From NCBI GenBank assembly GCA_965215345.1, contig CBDCDL010000002.1, forward strand, positions 3,224,001 to 3,288,000: 64,000 bases of DNA. The letters are read 5' to 3'. Origin of the DNA: CATQHW01 sp965215345 (GTDB lineage: Bacteria > Spirochaetota > Spirochaetia > SZUA-6 > Bin103). Below, in pieces: positions 16,102-25,570 of the stretch. The number at the start of each line of letters is the position of its first letter. Position 1 is the stretch's first letter. A model generated the notes under the pieces. The model saw only the letters and a list, made by a program, of their open reading frames with translations, was not told the DNA's origin and did not search any database. The position numbers and the translations under genes are program-made.

Positions 16102-17154
16102 GTGAACGCCGGCCGGCCGTTCCGGACCACCGTCATCGGCTCGATGCCCAAGCCGGCATGGCTAGTGGGCGAAGCGCCGCTGGGAGACGCCGCCTCGCGC
16201 CTGCACGGCAGCGGCGCCGGCTGGCGCCTGAGCGGCCGGCCCCTGCGCGACGCGCAGGACGACGCGGTGCGGCTGGCGGTCCACGACCAGATCCGCGCCG
16301 GCATCGACGTCATCAGCGACGGCGAGCAGCGCCGCTCCTCGTACCTCACCTACGTGACCGCCCGCTTGGCCGGCTTCGACTACAGGACCCTGGCGCGCAA
16401 GTGGACCCGCAACCGCCGGCGGCTGGCCGAGGTGGGGCGGTGCGTGGGGCCGGTCCGCCGCACCGCGCCGATCCTGGCCGACGACCTGCGGTTCCTGCTG
16501 GCGGAGTCGGACCGGCCCGTGAAGGTCACGCTGCCCGGTCCGATGACCGTGGTCGACTCGACGCAGGACGAGCACTACGGGGACGAGGAGGCGATGGCGA
16601 TGGCGGTGGCCGCGGCGCTCGACCAGGAGGCGCGCGAGCTGGACGGCATGGGCGCGGCGGTCATCCAGTTCGATGAGCCGGTGTTCAGCCGTTACCCGGA
16701 GAAGGTGCGCACGTGGGGAGTCGAGGCGCTCGACCGCGCCGCCGCCGGCATCCGCCATGCCGCCAGCGCCGTTCACGTCTGCTACAGCTACCCCATGCCC
16801 GGCGTGCCGCGTCCGATCGTCGACAGCTATCCGGTGATCCTGGCCGAACTGGAGCGCAGCCGCGTCGCGCAGGTCGCCCTGGAGTTCGCCGCCGCCGGGC
16901 TCGACCCGGAGTTGCTGCGTCGCTGCCCGTCCAAGACGGTGCTGTACGGCTGCATCAGCAACGGCACGGATGAGGTCGAGAGCCCCGAGGAGGTGGCCGG
17001 GCGGTTGCTGGCCGCGGCCGCCCACCTGCCGGCCGAGCGGATCCAGGCGGCCCCGGACTGCGGACTGGTGCCGCTGTCGCCACCGGTCGCCCGCGCCAAG
17101 CTGCGCGCGCTCGCGGCCGGCGCCGCGTTGGCACGCGAACGGCTCACGGGTTGA
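16102..17154 (+). CDS. MetE-like cobalamin-independent methionine synthase, catalytic domain
   Basis: A 350-residue protein matching the C-terminal catalytic barrel of MetE (COG0620). It has TTVIGSMPKP at the start, ISDGEQRRSSYLTYV, VTLPGPMTVV and QFDEPVF. Candidate zinc ligands are the His and Cys in VHVCYSY, the Glu in ALEFAAAGLD and the Cys in APDCGLVP, so it is probably an active methyltransferase. Full MetE has about 750 residues; short forms like this transfer methyl groups from varied donors, so the true substrate is uncertain. It diverges from the nucleoside hydrolase and its end overlaps the end of the alcohol dehydrogenase by 11 bases. Confidence 0.82.
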   Translation: MNAGRPFRTTVIGSMPKPAWLVGEAPLGDAASRLHGSGAGWRLSGRPLRDAQDDAVRLAVHDQIRAGIDVISDGEQRRSSYLTYVTARLAGFDYRTLARKWTRNRRRLAEVGRCVGPVRRTAPILADDLRFLLAESDRPVKVTLPGPMTVVDSTQDEHYGDEEAMAMAVAAALDQEARELDGMGAAVIQFDEPVFSRYPEKVRTWGVEALDRAAAGIRHAASAVHVCYSYPMPGVPRPIVDSYPVILAELERSRVAQVALEFAAAGLDPELLRRCPSKTVLYGCISNGTDEVESPEEVAGRLLAAAAHLPAERIQAAPDCGLVPLSPPVARAKLRALAAGAALARERLTG

Positions 17155-18346
17155 CGTCGGCGAGATCGGCGTCCGCGAGGCCGAGCAGCTCGGGTGACGG
17201 CACGATCGTGGACTTCACGGTGCGCATCTGCCGCGCGGCGTCGATCGCCCGGGCGATGCCCTGCTCCGTGAACGGGTAGAGCGTCTGCATCGACAGCCAC
17301 GGGTAGCGGTCGCGCGCCCGGTACAGCAGGTCGATGCCGGTGGCGATGTCGTCGGCGGTGAAGCCCCAGCTTCCCAGCACGTTCAGGTCCTTGGTGCAGA
17401 TGCGGTGCCAGTTGGTGTCGATGGAGCCTGCGTCCGTGAACTGGCCCATCTCCACGTAGGTACCGCCGTCGCGCAGCATCTCGATCCCTTCCGGGCCGGC
17501 CGAGGGGTGGCCGCTGCAATCCAGGGCCAGGTCGGCTCCGAAGCCGCCGGCGATGCGCCGCACCGCCGCGATCCGTGCCGCGGGCGTCGGGTGGTCGTCC
17601 AGGCAGACGGTCGCTTCGGCGCCGAAGTCGCGGCAGAGCTTCAGGCGAGGGTGCTCCGGCGCCCCGACCACGATGACCCTTCCTGCGCCCAGCTCCTGCG
17701 CCGCCGCCGTGGCCAGCACCCCGATCGGCCCGGAGCCCTGCACGACCACGGTCGCGCCCGGCTCGAACCCGCCGGCGCGCGCGGCACGCTTCAGCGCCCG
17801 CACGCAGGAGGTCAGCGGCTCGGCCAGCGTCGCCAGGCGCAGCGGCATGTCGTCCGGCAGCGCGTACACCTTGGTGCCCGGGAGCTCCTCCAGGTCCACG
17901 TAGACCTGCTCGGCCCAGCCTCCCCACAGGTGCGGCGGGCGCTCGAAGCCCAGGTAGCGGCCGTAGTAGACGGGCGTCAGGCACTTGTTGGCGGTCTCCG
18001 GGTAGTGGACGCAGTAGTAGCAGCTCCCGCACGGCATCAGCGGCGGCAGCATGACCTTGGTCCCGACGGCCAGCGGCCTGCCCATGTGGTCCTCGGTCAG
18101 ATCCGGGCCGATGGCGCTCACCACGCCGGCCAGCTCGTGCCCGAGCGTGAACGGCCACGGCAGCGGCCTCGGCCAGTGGCCGGCCAGGATGTGCAGGTCG
18201 GTGCCGCACACGCCGCAGGCGGCGATGCGGATCAGCGCGGCCTGGCGGGGGACCTCCGGCACCGGCACCTCGCGGATAACCGGACCGCTGCCGGGGCCGG
18301 CGAAGGTGGCGACACGGACCCGCTCGCCGGCGGCCCGTTCGCTCAC
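17144..18346 (-). CDS. Zinc-dependent alcohol dehydrogenase family protein
   Basis: A 400-residue medium-chain dehydrogenase. Catalytic zinc ligands are in GVCGTDLH and TLGHELAGVV; the structural zinc site is the CGSCYYC...NKC cluster. The cofactor fold has VVVQGSGPIGVLATAAAQELGAG. Substrate is not evident; relatives act on polyols or aryl alcohols. The GTG start overlaps the P450 stop as GTGA, so the pair is co-translated, suggesting that the alcohol made by the P450 may be the substrate of this enzyme (inference). Confidence 0.87.
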   Translation of the reverse strand: MSERAAGERVRVATFAGPGSGPVIREVPVPEVPRQAALIRIAACGVCGTDLHILAGHWPRPLPWPFTLGHELAGVVSAIGPDLTEDHMGRPLAVGTKVMLPPLMPCGSCYYCVHYPETANKCLTPVYYGRYLGFERPPHLWGGWAEQVYVDLEELPGTKVYALPDDMPLRLATLAEPLTSCVRALKRAARAGGFEPGATVVVQGSGPIGVLATAAAQELGAGRVIVVGAPEHPRLKLCRDFGAEATVCLDDHPTPAARIAAVRRIAGGFGADLALDCSGHPSAGPEGIEMLRDGGTYVEMGQFTDAGSIDTNWHRICTKDLNVLGSWGFTADDIATGIDLLYRARDRYPWLSMQTLYPFTEQGIARAIDAARQMRTVKSTIVPSPELLGLADADLADVNP

Positions 18347-19587
18347 GTGCGCTCGACCTCGATCCAGAGCTCGTCGAGCCCTCGCAGGACCACGTTGTCG
18401 CGGTAGCGCGGCTCGGCCGCCAGACGGATCGACGGGAAGCGGTCGAGCAGGCTGGCGAAGGCGACGCGCGCCTCCAGGACGGCCAGCGCTGCGCCCAGGC
18501 AATAGTGGATCCCGCGCCCGAAGGCCAGGTGGCTCTTGTCACCTCGTCCGATGTCCAGGGTGTCCGGGTCGTCGAACACCTCCGGGTCGCGGTTGGCGGC
18601 GCCGATCATCGCCACCACCCGCTTGCCGGCGCGGATCGGCTTGCCGCCGATCTCCACGTCTTCCCGCACGGTGCGGTCGTCGAGCTGGACCGGGCTGTCG
18701 TAGCGCAGCAGCTCCTCGACGGCCGAGTCGATCAGGCCGGGATCCTCCCGGAGGCGGCGGAGCTCGCCGGGGTTCCGCAGCAGAGCCAGCATGCCGTTGC
18801 CGATCAGGTTGCGCGTGGTCTCGTTGCCGGCCACCAGGATCAGCAGCATCACGGCCAGCATCTCGTCGCGGGTCAGCCGGTCGCCCTCCTCCTCGGCGGC
18901 CAGCAGCGCGCTGACCAGGTCCTCGCGCGGCTGCCGGCGGCGTTCGTCGATGATGGTCTCGAAGTAGGCGTACGCCTCGTCCGCCGCCTGCTTGATCGCC
19001 CGGATCTCTTCGGTCGTGAGGATTGCGTTGACGCTCAGCGCCAGGGCGTTCGACCACCCCTTGAACAGGTCCAGGTCGCGCGGACGGACGCCGAGCATCT
19101 CGGCGATCACGGTGACCGGCAGCGGGTAGCCGAGCGCCGCCACCAAGTCGAACCGCTGCATGCCGGCGACGGCGTCCAGCAGCTCGTCGGTGATCTGTTG
19201 AATCCGCCCGTGGAGGCGTGCCACCACCCGCGGCGTGAAGGCCTTGGAGACCAGCAGCCGCAGCCGCGTGTGCGCGGGCGGATCGAGCTCCAGCAGGCTC
19301 ATCGAGATGGTCTCCACGAACACGCGGTCGGCGTTCGCGAAGCGCGCGTGGTCGCGCAGCACCACCTCCACGTCGCTGTAGCGCGTCAGCGCCCAGGCGT
19401 CGATCGTGCGCATGCGGTGCACGGGGTCCAGGGTCCGCAGTGTGCGGTAGGTCGGGTACGGGTCGGTCTTGACCTCTTCCGAAGTGAAGTCGTAGGCGAC
19501 TCCCGACTCCCGCCGTTCCCAGGCCAGCAGGCCGCGCAGCACGGCGGGCTTGACCAGGTTCTCGACGACCGCGGCCATCAGGTGCAT
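18343..19587 (-). CDS. Cytochrome P450
   Basis: A 414-residue soluble bacterial P450. The I-helix motif AGNETT is at 253-258, ExxR (EELLR) at 291-295, and the haem-binding loop HLAFGRGIHYCLG at 353-365 with Cys363 as ligand. Length and lack of a membrane anchor are typical of class I P450s that need separate ferredoxin and reductase, neither of which is next door. A Rieske-type ferredoxin-like gene occurs far away at 46 kb. It leads a two-gene unit with the alcohol dehydrogenase. Confidence 0.93.
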   Translation of the reverse strand: MHLMAAVVENLVKPAVLRGLLAWERRESGVAYDFTSEEVKTDPYPTYRTLRTLDPVHRMRTIDAWALTRYSDVEVVLRDHARFANADRVFVETISMSLLELDPPAHTRLRLLVSKAFTPRVVARLHGRIQQITDELLDAVAGMQRFDLVAALGYPLPVTVIAEMLGVRPRDLDLFKGWSNALALSVNAILTTEEIRAIKQAADEAYAYFETIIDERRRQPREDLVSALLAAEEEGDRLTRDEMLAVMLLILVAGNETTRNLIGNGMLALLRNPGELRRLREDPGLIDSAVEELLRYDSPVQLDDRTVREDVEIGGKPIRAGKRVVAMIGAANRDPEVFDDPDTLDIGRGDKSHLAFGRGIHYCLGAALAVLEARVAFASLLDRFPSIRLAAEPRYRDNVVLRGLDELWIEVERT

Positions 19588-19700
19588 GGCGGCCCCTCCA
19601 GGTGCACGGTGGCAGGCTCGTGCCGCGATCCGGGGCGGGCGGCCTCGTTTGACCCCGGGCTCGGGAGCGGAGTCATATGCGTGCGACAGGAGCGCACCAG

Positions 19701-20867
19701 ATGAAGATCAGCGACGTTCAGGTGATTCCCTTCACCGTCCCGCGGCGGGGATTCCATAACGGGAAACTACGGCCGGAGACCGACACGGTCCAGACCGTGA
19801 CCAAGGTGATCACGGACGAGGGAGCCGAGGGCTACTACTTCGGCGGCGACGGGCACGGCGACCAGGCCGGCCTGAAGGCCGCCGACCGCGCGGTCCTCAC
19901 CGGCCGCATCCGCGACCTGGTGGTGGGCGAGGATCCGTTCGACCGGGAGCGTTTCTGGCGCTGGATGTGGGTCGCCAACATCCCCGAGCACCTGCTCAGC
20001 GTGCTGGACAACGCGCTCTGGGACCTGCAGGGGCGGGCGCTCGGCGTGCCGGTCTGCAAGCTGGCGGGCGGCTGCCGGGACCGCGTCCCGGCCTACGCCA
20101 GCACCTACCCGAACGTGGGGCCGCCCGAGGTGTATGCCGAGCACGCCCTGGCCTGCAAGCAACAGGGCTACCGCCACTACAAGATCCATCCTTACTACTT
20201 CTGGGACCCCGCGACCGGCCGGGCCGACCCGGGGCGGCCGTCGCACGTCGAGCACGACGTGGCCTGTTGCCGGGCGGTGCGCGACGCGGTGGGGCCGGAC
20301 ATGGAGCTCAGCTTCGACGTGTGGGGCACCTACCGGACGTACGAGGATGCGGTCTGGGTCGGGCGGCGGCTGCAGGAGCTGGACTTCGTCTGGTACGAGC
20401 ACCCGATGAACGAGTACCAGGTGGCCGCCTACGAGAAGCTGACGGCGGAGCTCGAGATCCCGATCCTGGCGCCGGAGATCGCGGCCGGCAGCCTGTACAC
20501 GCGGGCCGAGTGGATCCGGCGTGGCGCGTCGGACATGAGCCGCATCGACGTGCTGCGCGGCGGCGTGACCGGCTGCCTGAAGACCGCGGCGCTGTGCGAG
20601 GCGTTCGGCGTGCGCCTGGAGATCCACATGGCCGGCTTCGGCAACCTGCAGGTGCTCGGCGCCACCAGCGAGGACACCTGCCGCTACTACGAGCGCGGCC
20701 TGCTGGCGCCGGGGGTCGACTACGAGACCCCGGAGCCGTACCTGGAGGAGCTCTGCGACCCGCTCGACCCGGACGGCTGCGTGCGTGTGCCGCACCATCC
20801 GGGCCTGGGCTACCGGATCGACTGGGACTACATCGAGGAGCACCGCGTCGACGGCGAGCCGTCGTGA
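19701..20867 (+). CDS. Mandelate racemase/muconate lactonizing enzyme family protein
   Basis: A 388-residue enolase-superfamily enzyme. Metal ligands are D206 (SFDVWG), E233 (WYEHPM) and E259 (APEIAAG). The second-strand base motif reads K161-I-H163 rather than the common KxK, and H309 (EIHMAG) may be the opposing base. This set fits acid-sugar dehydratases more than racemases, but the substrate cannot be read from sequence. The start ATG 19701 has CAGGAG eight bases upstream. The stop overlaps the AIR-synthase-like gene as GTGA, and a DapA-family gene follows, together suggesting an acid-sugar degradation route. Confidence 0.88.
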   Translation: MKISDVQVIPFTVPRRGFHNGKLRPETDTVQTVTKVITDEGAEGYYFGGDGHGDQAGLKAADRAVLTGRIRDLVVGEDPFDRERFWRWMWVANIPEHLLSVLDNALWDLQGRALGVPVCKLAGGCRDRVPAYASTYPNVGPPEVYAEHALACKQQGYRHYKIHPYYFWDPATGRADPGRPSHVEHDVACCRAVRDAVGPDMELSFDVWGTYRTYEDAVWVGRRLQELDFVWYEHPMNEYQVAAYEKLTAELEIPILAPEIAAGSLYTRAEWIRRGASDMSRIDVLRGGVTGCLKTAALCEAFGVRLEIHMAGFGNLQVLGATSEDTCRYYERGLLAPGVDYETPEPYLEELCDPLDPDGCVRVPHHPGLGYRIDWDYIEEHRVDGEPS

Positions 20868-21886
20868 GCGAACGGGCGCCCGGCGGCGCTCTGCCGGAGC
20901 TGCCCGAGGGCAAGGTCGACCCGGAGGTGCTGGCGCCGCTGCTCCCTGCCGCGGCCGGCGCCGGGGCCGGCGTGCTGATCGGCCCGGAGGTAGGCGAGGA
21001 CGCCGCGGTGGTGACCGGCGCCGGGCGGCTGGTGTTGACCAGCGACCCGATCACCCTGGCCGGCAACGAGGTGGGCCGCTATGCCGTGGCGGTCAACTGC
21101 AACGACCTGGTGGCGATGGGCGCGGAGCCGAGGTACCTCACCACCAGCATCCTGGTGCCGCCGGGTACGGACGGCGCCGCCCTGGAGGCGCTGTTCGCCG
21201 AGCTGGCAGCCGCCACGGCCGCCGCGGGCGTTGCCTGGGTGGGAGGACACACCGAGGTGACGGACGCCGTGGCCAGGCCGGTGGTGGTCGGCGCCGCGGT
21301 CGGGGTGCTGGCCGGCACGCCCTGGTCGAGCGCGGGCGCGCAGGTGGGCGATGCCCTGGTGTTGACCAAGTGGGTGGCGCTGGAGGGCAGCACCTTGCTG
21401 GCGCGGGAGCGGCCCGACGCGCGCGCCATTCTCGGGGCCGAGCATGCGACGGTCGCAGGCTGGCTCGACCGGCCTGGGATCAGCGTGGTGGCGGAGGGGC
21501 AGGTGCTCCGCCGGTTCGAGATTCATGCCGCCCACGACCCCACCGAAGGCGGCGTCGCGCAGGGGATCCACGAGTTGGCGAACTGCTCGGGGGTGGCCGT
21601 CGAGATCGATGCCCAGGCGCTGCCCGTCAAGCCCGCCACACGGACGCTGTGCAACGCGCTCGGTATCGACCCCCTCGGCCTGCTGGCGTCGGGGGCTCTG
21701 CTGTTTACCGCTCCGCCCGAGGTGGCACGCGCCGCTACGCATGCGCTGCACGAGGCCGGTATCGCGGCGACGGTGATCGGCGCCGTGCATCCGGGGACCG
21801 GTGTCACCCTTCGCACTGGCGACCGCCGCGTTCCCCTGCCATCCTTCCCGCAGGATGAGATCTCACGGCTGGACGGACCGACATGA
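20864..21886 (+). CDS. AIR synthase-like (PurM/HypE/ThiL superfamily) protein
   Basis: A 340-residue protein of the PurM/HypE/ThiL ATP-binding superfamily. It has the hallmark GEDAAVV followed by a strand-turn VLTSDPITL, VAVNCNDLVAMGAEP, and AAHDPTEGGVAQGIHELA near residues 220-240. It is encoded away from hydrogenase or thiamine genes, so HypE or ThiL roles are unlikely. Family members use ATP to activate or phosphorylate small substrates. Its overlaps with the enolase-family gene upstream and the DapA-like gene downstream (GTGA and ATGA) point to a step in that pathway. Confidence 0.8.
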   Translation: MSERAPGGALPELPEGKVDPEVLAPLLPAAAGAGAGVLIGPEVGEDAAVVTGAGRLVLTSDPITLAGNEVGRYAVAVNCNDLVAMGAEPRYLTTSILVPPGTDGAALEALFAELAAATAAAGVAWVGGHTEVTDAVARPVVVGAAVGVLAGTPWSSAGAQVGDALVLTKWVALEGSTLLARERPDARAILGAEHATVAGWLDRPGISVVAEGQVLRRFEIHAAHDPTEGGVAQGIHELANCSGVAVEIDAQALPVKPATRTLCNALGIDPLGLLASGALLFTAPPEVARAATHALHEAGIAATVIGAVHPGTGVTLRTGDRRVPLPSFPQDEISRLDGPT

Positions 21887-22773
21887 GTGAGCCGTTTCGC
21901 GGCATCTTCCCGGTGGTGCTGACGCCCTACGCGGACGACGGCTCGATCGACATGGCGACGCTTGCGCGGGAGGTGGACTTCAGCGTGGCGGCCGGCACGC
22001 ACGGGCTGGTCTTTCCCGTGCTGGGCAGCGAGTTCCAGTACCTGTCGGACGCCGAGCGGCGCGCCGCGGTGGAGGTGGTGGTGCGGCAGGCCGGCGGCCG
22101 CGTGCCGGTCGTCGCGGGCGTCGCGGCGCCGGACCCGCGGGCGGCGGCCGAGCACGCCGCGCACGCGGCCGGTTGCGGGGCGGATGCCGTGATCGCGCTG
22201 CCGCCGTACCCCGGGCAGCCCGGCCGGGACGAGCTGCGGTCGTACTACCGCGCGATCGCGGAGGCCGCCGGCCGGCCGGTGTTCATCCAGCACACCCACG
22301 CCGGCATGGACGCCGCGTTCATCGAGCGGCTGCTCCGCGACATCCCGAACGTCGAGTACGTCAAGGAGGAGAGCGATCCGAGCGCACACCAGATCAGCGC
22401 GCTCGTCGCACGCTGCGGCGCCGTGAGCAGCGGGGTGTTCGGCGGCGCGCACGGCCGCTGGATGCTCTCGGAGCTGCGGCGCGGGGCGACCGGCTTCATG
22501 CCGGCCACGGAGCTGACCGACGTGCACGTGCAGATCTGGGATGCCTGGCACGCGGGAAACCGGGAGCGGGCGCGCGAGCTGTTCAACCGGCTGCTGCCCC
22601 TGATCAACCTGCTCGGCCTGCTCGGGCTGCCCCTCTGCAAGGAAGTGCTGGTGCGCCGGGGCGTGTTCGGTTCCACCGCGACCCGTGTGCCCGGCAGCGT
22701 CCAACTCGACGCCGAGGACCATCGAGAGCTCGACGCGATCCTGGCCAACCTGCAACCGCTCCTGCGCCTCTGA
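21883..22773 (+). CDS. DapA/N-acetylneuraminate lyase family aldolase
   Basis: A 296-residue class I aldolase-fold protein. The Schiff-base lysine is in EYVKEES near residue 163; the start RGIFPVVLTPYADDGSID is typical. In place of the usual Tyr strand, HTHAG lies where many family members have a YN(x)P motif, hinting at an altered substrate. It probably cleaves or condenses a 2-keto acid, here perhaps the product of the enolase-superfamily dehydratase at the head of the operon. The start overlaps the preceding stop by ATGA. Confidence 0.87.
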   Translation: MSEPFRGIFPVVLTPYADDGSIDMATLAREVDFSVAAGTHGLVFPVLGSEFQYLSDAERRAAVEVVVRQAGGRVPVVAGVAAPDPRAAAEHAAHAAGCGADAVIALPPYPGQPGRDELRSYYRAIAEAAGRPVFIQHTHAGMDAAFIERLLRDIPNVEYVKEESDPSAHQISALVARCGAVSSGVFGGAHGRWMLSELRRGATGFMPATELTDVHVQIWDAWHAGNRERARELFNRLLPLINLLGLLGLPLCKEVLVRRGVFGSTATRVPGSVQLDAEDHRELDAILANLQPLLRL

Positions 22774-22794
22774 GCTGCCGCCCCGAAACCGTCG

Positions 22795-23751
22795 CTATCG
22801 GTCGGCGTCTTCGCCGCCGTTTTCCGATCGTTCGAGTCGCTGCTTGAGAGTGCGCAGGGCATCCCGGTCCACGCCGGTGGCCGATTCGATGACCGACCAC
22901 GCCACGCCGGCCTGAACGAGCTTCTCTATCGTGTCTACGCGGCCCCTCAGTTCGCCTTCCTGGCGTCCCTTCTCGACGCCTTCGGCGATCAGTTCCTCGG
23001 CGTAGGTCATCAGATCTCCTCCCGGTTCCGACACTGCGTTGCCCAGATCTTCTCCGAACGTGCGCGCCGTGTCGCGGTCTTGCGTTGCCAACAGGTACAT
23101 GACGAACGTGCGGACGGCGTCCCGATCGCCTGTCGGCAGCAACTCCGCGAGCAGGTGCACCGCCCTCCGCAGCGATTCCTGCCGATGGCGAAATGGCGCC
23201 ATCATCATGAGCTGCGCGATTCGGCCTCGCAACGTGCCGCGCACGTCGTCGGGCCCAACGAACGACTGGTCGATCAGCAGGTGCGTGAACCGCGGTACCC
23301 ACGGCCACTCGCGTACCGAAACGGCAAACAGCTCGGCGAGCTCCGTGGCGTGCCGCCAGCGGCCGAGGCCCTGGTAGAACACCAGCGGTATGATCGGTCG
23401 CAATCCCCTCTCCCGCGGGTGCATCCGCCGGTCCCGGTCCCAGATGCGAAAGCAGTATTTCAACAGCCGGAACGGCATCCAGCGGTCAGGCTGCGACTGG
23501 TGCTCCAGCAGCACGTACAGCCAGGCGGGCGGGTCGCCGGCGGCGCGCTCGACTGCGAACAGCAGATCGGACTGGCTGTCGCGCAACTGATCGTCGACAA
23601 AGGTGGCGTCCTGGGTGGTAAGGCTGGACCATCGCAGCTCGGCCGCAAGAGGCTCGGGGAGATAGGCGCTCAGGAGGCCGACCGCCTCCGCGGGGTCGCC
23701 GAACACGGTGCGGAACAGCTTGTCGTGCGGCCGGTGCACCTCGCGTGCCAT
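22795..23751 (-). CDS. Rpn family recombination-promoting nuclease / putative transposase
   Basis: A 318-residue protein of the Rpn (PF04754-like) group. The start HRPHDKLFRTVFGDP and DAATF-like strand ending in QSDLLFAVE...LLEHQSQPD form the PD-(D/E)XK nuclease core (D in SDLLF, E and Q in LEHQS) within the first 110 residues. The tail ends with a short glutamate/arginine-rich helix (AEGVEKGRQEGELRG) typical of the family. The tail's repeats make these genes recombination-prone. They are solitary genes linked to horizontal gene transfer rather than true transposases. I start at ATG 23751, where the family sequence begins. Confidence 0.88.
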   Translation of the reverse strand: MAREVHRPHDKLFRTVFGDPAEAVGLLSAYLPEPLAAELRWSSLTTQDATFVDDQLRDSQSDLLFAVERAAGDPPAWLYVLLEHQSQPDRWMPFRLLKYCFRIWDRDRRMHPRERGLRPIIPLVFYQGLGRWRHATELAELFAVSVREWPWVPRFTHLLIDQSFVGPDDVRGTLRGRIAQLMMMAPFRHRQESLRRAVHLLAELLPTGDRDAVRTFVMYLLATQDRDTARTFGEDLGNAVSEPGGDLMTYAEELIAEGVEKGRQEGELRGRVDTIEKLVQAGVAWSVIESATGVDRDALRTLKQRLERSENGGEDADR

Positions 23752-23834
23752 CGACAGAGTAAGCGCACCGTCCGGCGCTGGCGCTTCTGTCCCACGGCGG
23801 CAGGGCGGCTCGGGGCGTGATACCGTCACCACCC

Positions 23835-24746
23835 ATGATCGACATCCGCCAACCGGGCTCCTATCGCTACACCTACTCGGCTGACCATGAGGTGGTCGCC
23901 CGCGTGCAGCCCGGAGAGCAGGTGCGCATCCACTGCGTGGACTGCTTCGAGAACCGCCTGGTCGACGAGTCCCAGCACTATGCCGAGGTCTGCGAGTACC
24001 CGTACCTGAATCCGCAGACCGGGCCGGTCTACGTCGAGGGGGTGGAGGAGGGCGACACCCTCCTGGTGCACATCGACGACATCGAGATCACCCGCGACTG
24101 GGCGATGACCGGGCTGGTGCCGCGCTTCGGCCTGCTGACCGGCACCACCGCGACCGCCATGCTCACCGATGCCTTGCCGGAGGTGGTGCGCAAGGTGCCG
24201 ATCCGCGACGGGCGCGTCTGGTTCGGGAAGCTGAGCCGCCCCCTGTCGCCGTTCATGGGCACCATCGGCACCGCCCCGAAGCTGGAGGCGATCAACGCGC
24301 TCACCCCGGCCAGCTACGGCGGCAACATGGACTGCCCGGAGACCTGCGCGGGCAACACCCTGCACCTGCCGGTGCGCAACGACGGCGGCCTGCTCTTCTG
24401 CGGCGACGGGCACGCCACCCAGGGCCACGGCGAGATCGGCGGCGTCGCCTGCGAGGTGCCGGTCAACCTGGTCTGCCGGTTCGACGTCATCAAGGGGCAG
24501 GCGATCGACTGGCCGCGCGTCACCAATGACACCCACCTGATGGTGATCGGCAGCGCCCGCCCGCTGGAAGACGCCACCCGCATCGCCACCACCGAGCTGA
24601 TCAAGTGGGTGGCCGCCGACTACGGCATGGATCCCACCGACGCCCTGGTCTGGATCACGCAGGTGCTGGAGCTGCGGGTCGGCAACGTGTGCGACCCCAA
24701 CTACTCGGTGGTTGCCGCGGTTCCGCGCGAAGCGTTGACCGCCTGA
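23835..24746 (+). CDS. Acetamidase/formamidase family protein
   Basis: A 303-residue FmdA/AmdA family amidohydrolase. Hallmarks are ADHEVVARVQPGEQV, GPVYVEGVEEGDTLLVHI, GGNMDCPETCAGNTLHLPV and the metal/active-site loop GDGHATQGHGEIGG. It hydrolyses formamide or short amides to ammonia plus the acid. It is a little shorter than fungal and Methylophilus enzymes (about 400) but normal for the bacterial subfamily. An SDR gene follows 10 bases later and is likely co-transcribed. Confidence 0.9.
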   Translation: MIDIRQPGSYRYTYSADHEVVARVQPGEQVRIHCVDCFENRLVDESQHYAEVCEYPYLNPQTGPVYVEGVEEGDTLLVHIDDIEITRDWAMTGLVPRFGLLTGTTATAMLTDALPEVVRKVPIRDGRVWFGKLSRPLSPFMGTIGTAPKLEAINALTPASYGGNMDCPETCAGNTLHLPVRNDGGLLFCGDGHATQGHGEIGGVACEVPVNLVCRFDVIKGQAIDWPRVTNDTHLMVIGSARPLEDATRIATTELIKWVAADYGMDPTDALVWITQVLELRVGNVCDPNYSVVAAVPREALTA

Positions 24747-24756
24747 GCTCGCTGGC

Positions 24757-25551
24757 ATGGCAGGACGCATCCGGGACAAGGTCGCGATCGTCACGGGGGC
24801 GGGGTCGGTCGGCCCCGGCATCGGCAACGGCCGCGCCACGGCGCTGGTGTTCGCGCGGGAAGGGGCGCGCGTGCTGCTGGTCGACCGCGACCTCGGCCCC
24901 GCCGAGGAGACCCGGCGGATGATCGCCGAGGCCGGCGGCGAGTCGTCCACCTTCCAGGCGGACGTGAGCGACGCCGCGGCCTGCCACGCGATCGCCGGCG
25001 CGTGCATGGAGCGTTATGGCCGCATCGACATCCTGCACAACAACGTCGGCATCGAGATCGCCGGCGGCTTGGCCGAGACGACCGAAGAGGCGTGGGACAC
25101 CACCCTGACGGTCAACCTCAAGAGCATGTTCCTCATGGCCAAGGCGGTCGTGCCGCACATGGAGCGGCAGGGTTCGGGCGCGATCGTCAACATCTCCTCG
25201 ATCAACGCGATCCGCACGCTGCCGGCGCTGTCCCTGCCGTACGCGGTGTCCAAGGCGGGCGTGATCGCCTTCACCCGCGACGTGGCCGTCGAGTACGCGG
25301 CCGGGGGAATCCGCGTGAACGCGGTGGTGCCCGGCATGATGGCCACGCCGTTCGTGGTGGCGGCGCTCACCGACGCCTACGGCGGCGACGTGGAGGCGAT
25401 GATGGAGCGGCGCGACAGCCTGTGCCCGACCGGCAAGCAGGGCGAGGGGTGGGACGTGGCGCACCTGTCGCTGTTCCTGGCCTCCGACGAGGCGAGGTAC
25501 ATCACCGGCGAGTCGGTGGTCGTCGACGGCGCGCAGACCTGCCGCCTCTGA
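24757..25551 (+). CDS. Short-chain dehydrogenase/reductase (SDR)
   Basis: A 264-residue classical SDR. The cofactor loop is TGAGSVGPGIGNGRA, longer than the usual TGxxxGIG, followed by D at the end of strand 2 (LLVDRD) favouring NAD. Active-site residues are N in HNNVG, S in NISSIN and Y/K in YAVSK. The C-terminus (ITGESVVVDGAQT) is typical. Substrate unknown. It sits between a formamidase and ytoQ on the same strand. Confidence 0.88.
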   Translation: MAGRIRDKVAIVTGAGSVGPGIGNGRATALVFAREGARVLLVDRDLGPAEETRRMIAEAGGESSTFQADVSDAAACHAIAGACMERYGRIDILHNNVGIEIAGGLAETTEEAWDTTLTVNLKSMFLMAKAVVPHMERQGSGAIVNISSINAIRTLPALSLPYAVSKAGVIAFTRDVAVEYAAGGIRVNAVVPGMMATPFVVAALTDAYGGDVEAMMERRDSLCPTGKQGEGWDVAHLSLFLASDEARYITGESVVVDGAQTCRL

Positions 25552-25570
25552 GGGATACAGGGAAGACACC

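Noticed and set aside
22795..23751. Insertion sequence or transposon
   Set aside because: The Rpn protein is called a putative transposase in databases, but I see no terminal inverted repeats or target duplications around it.
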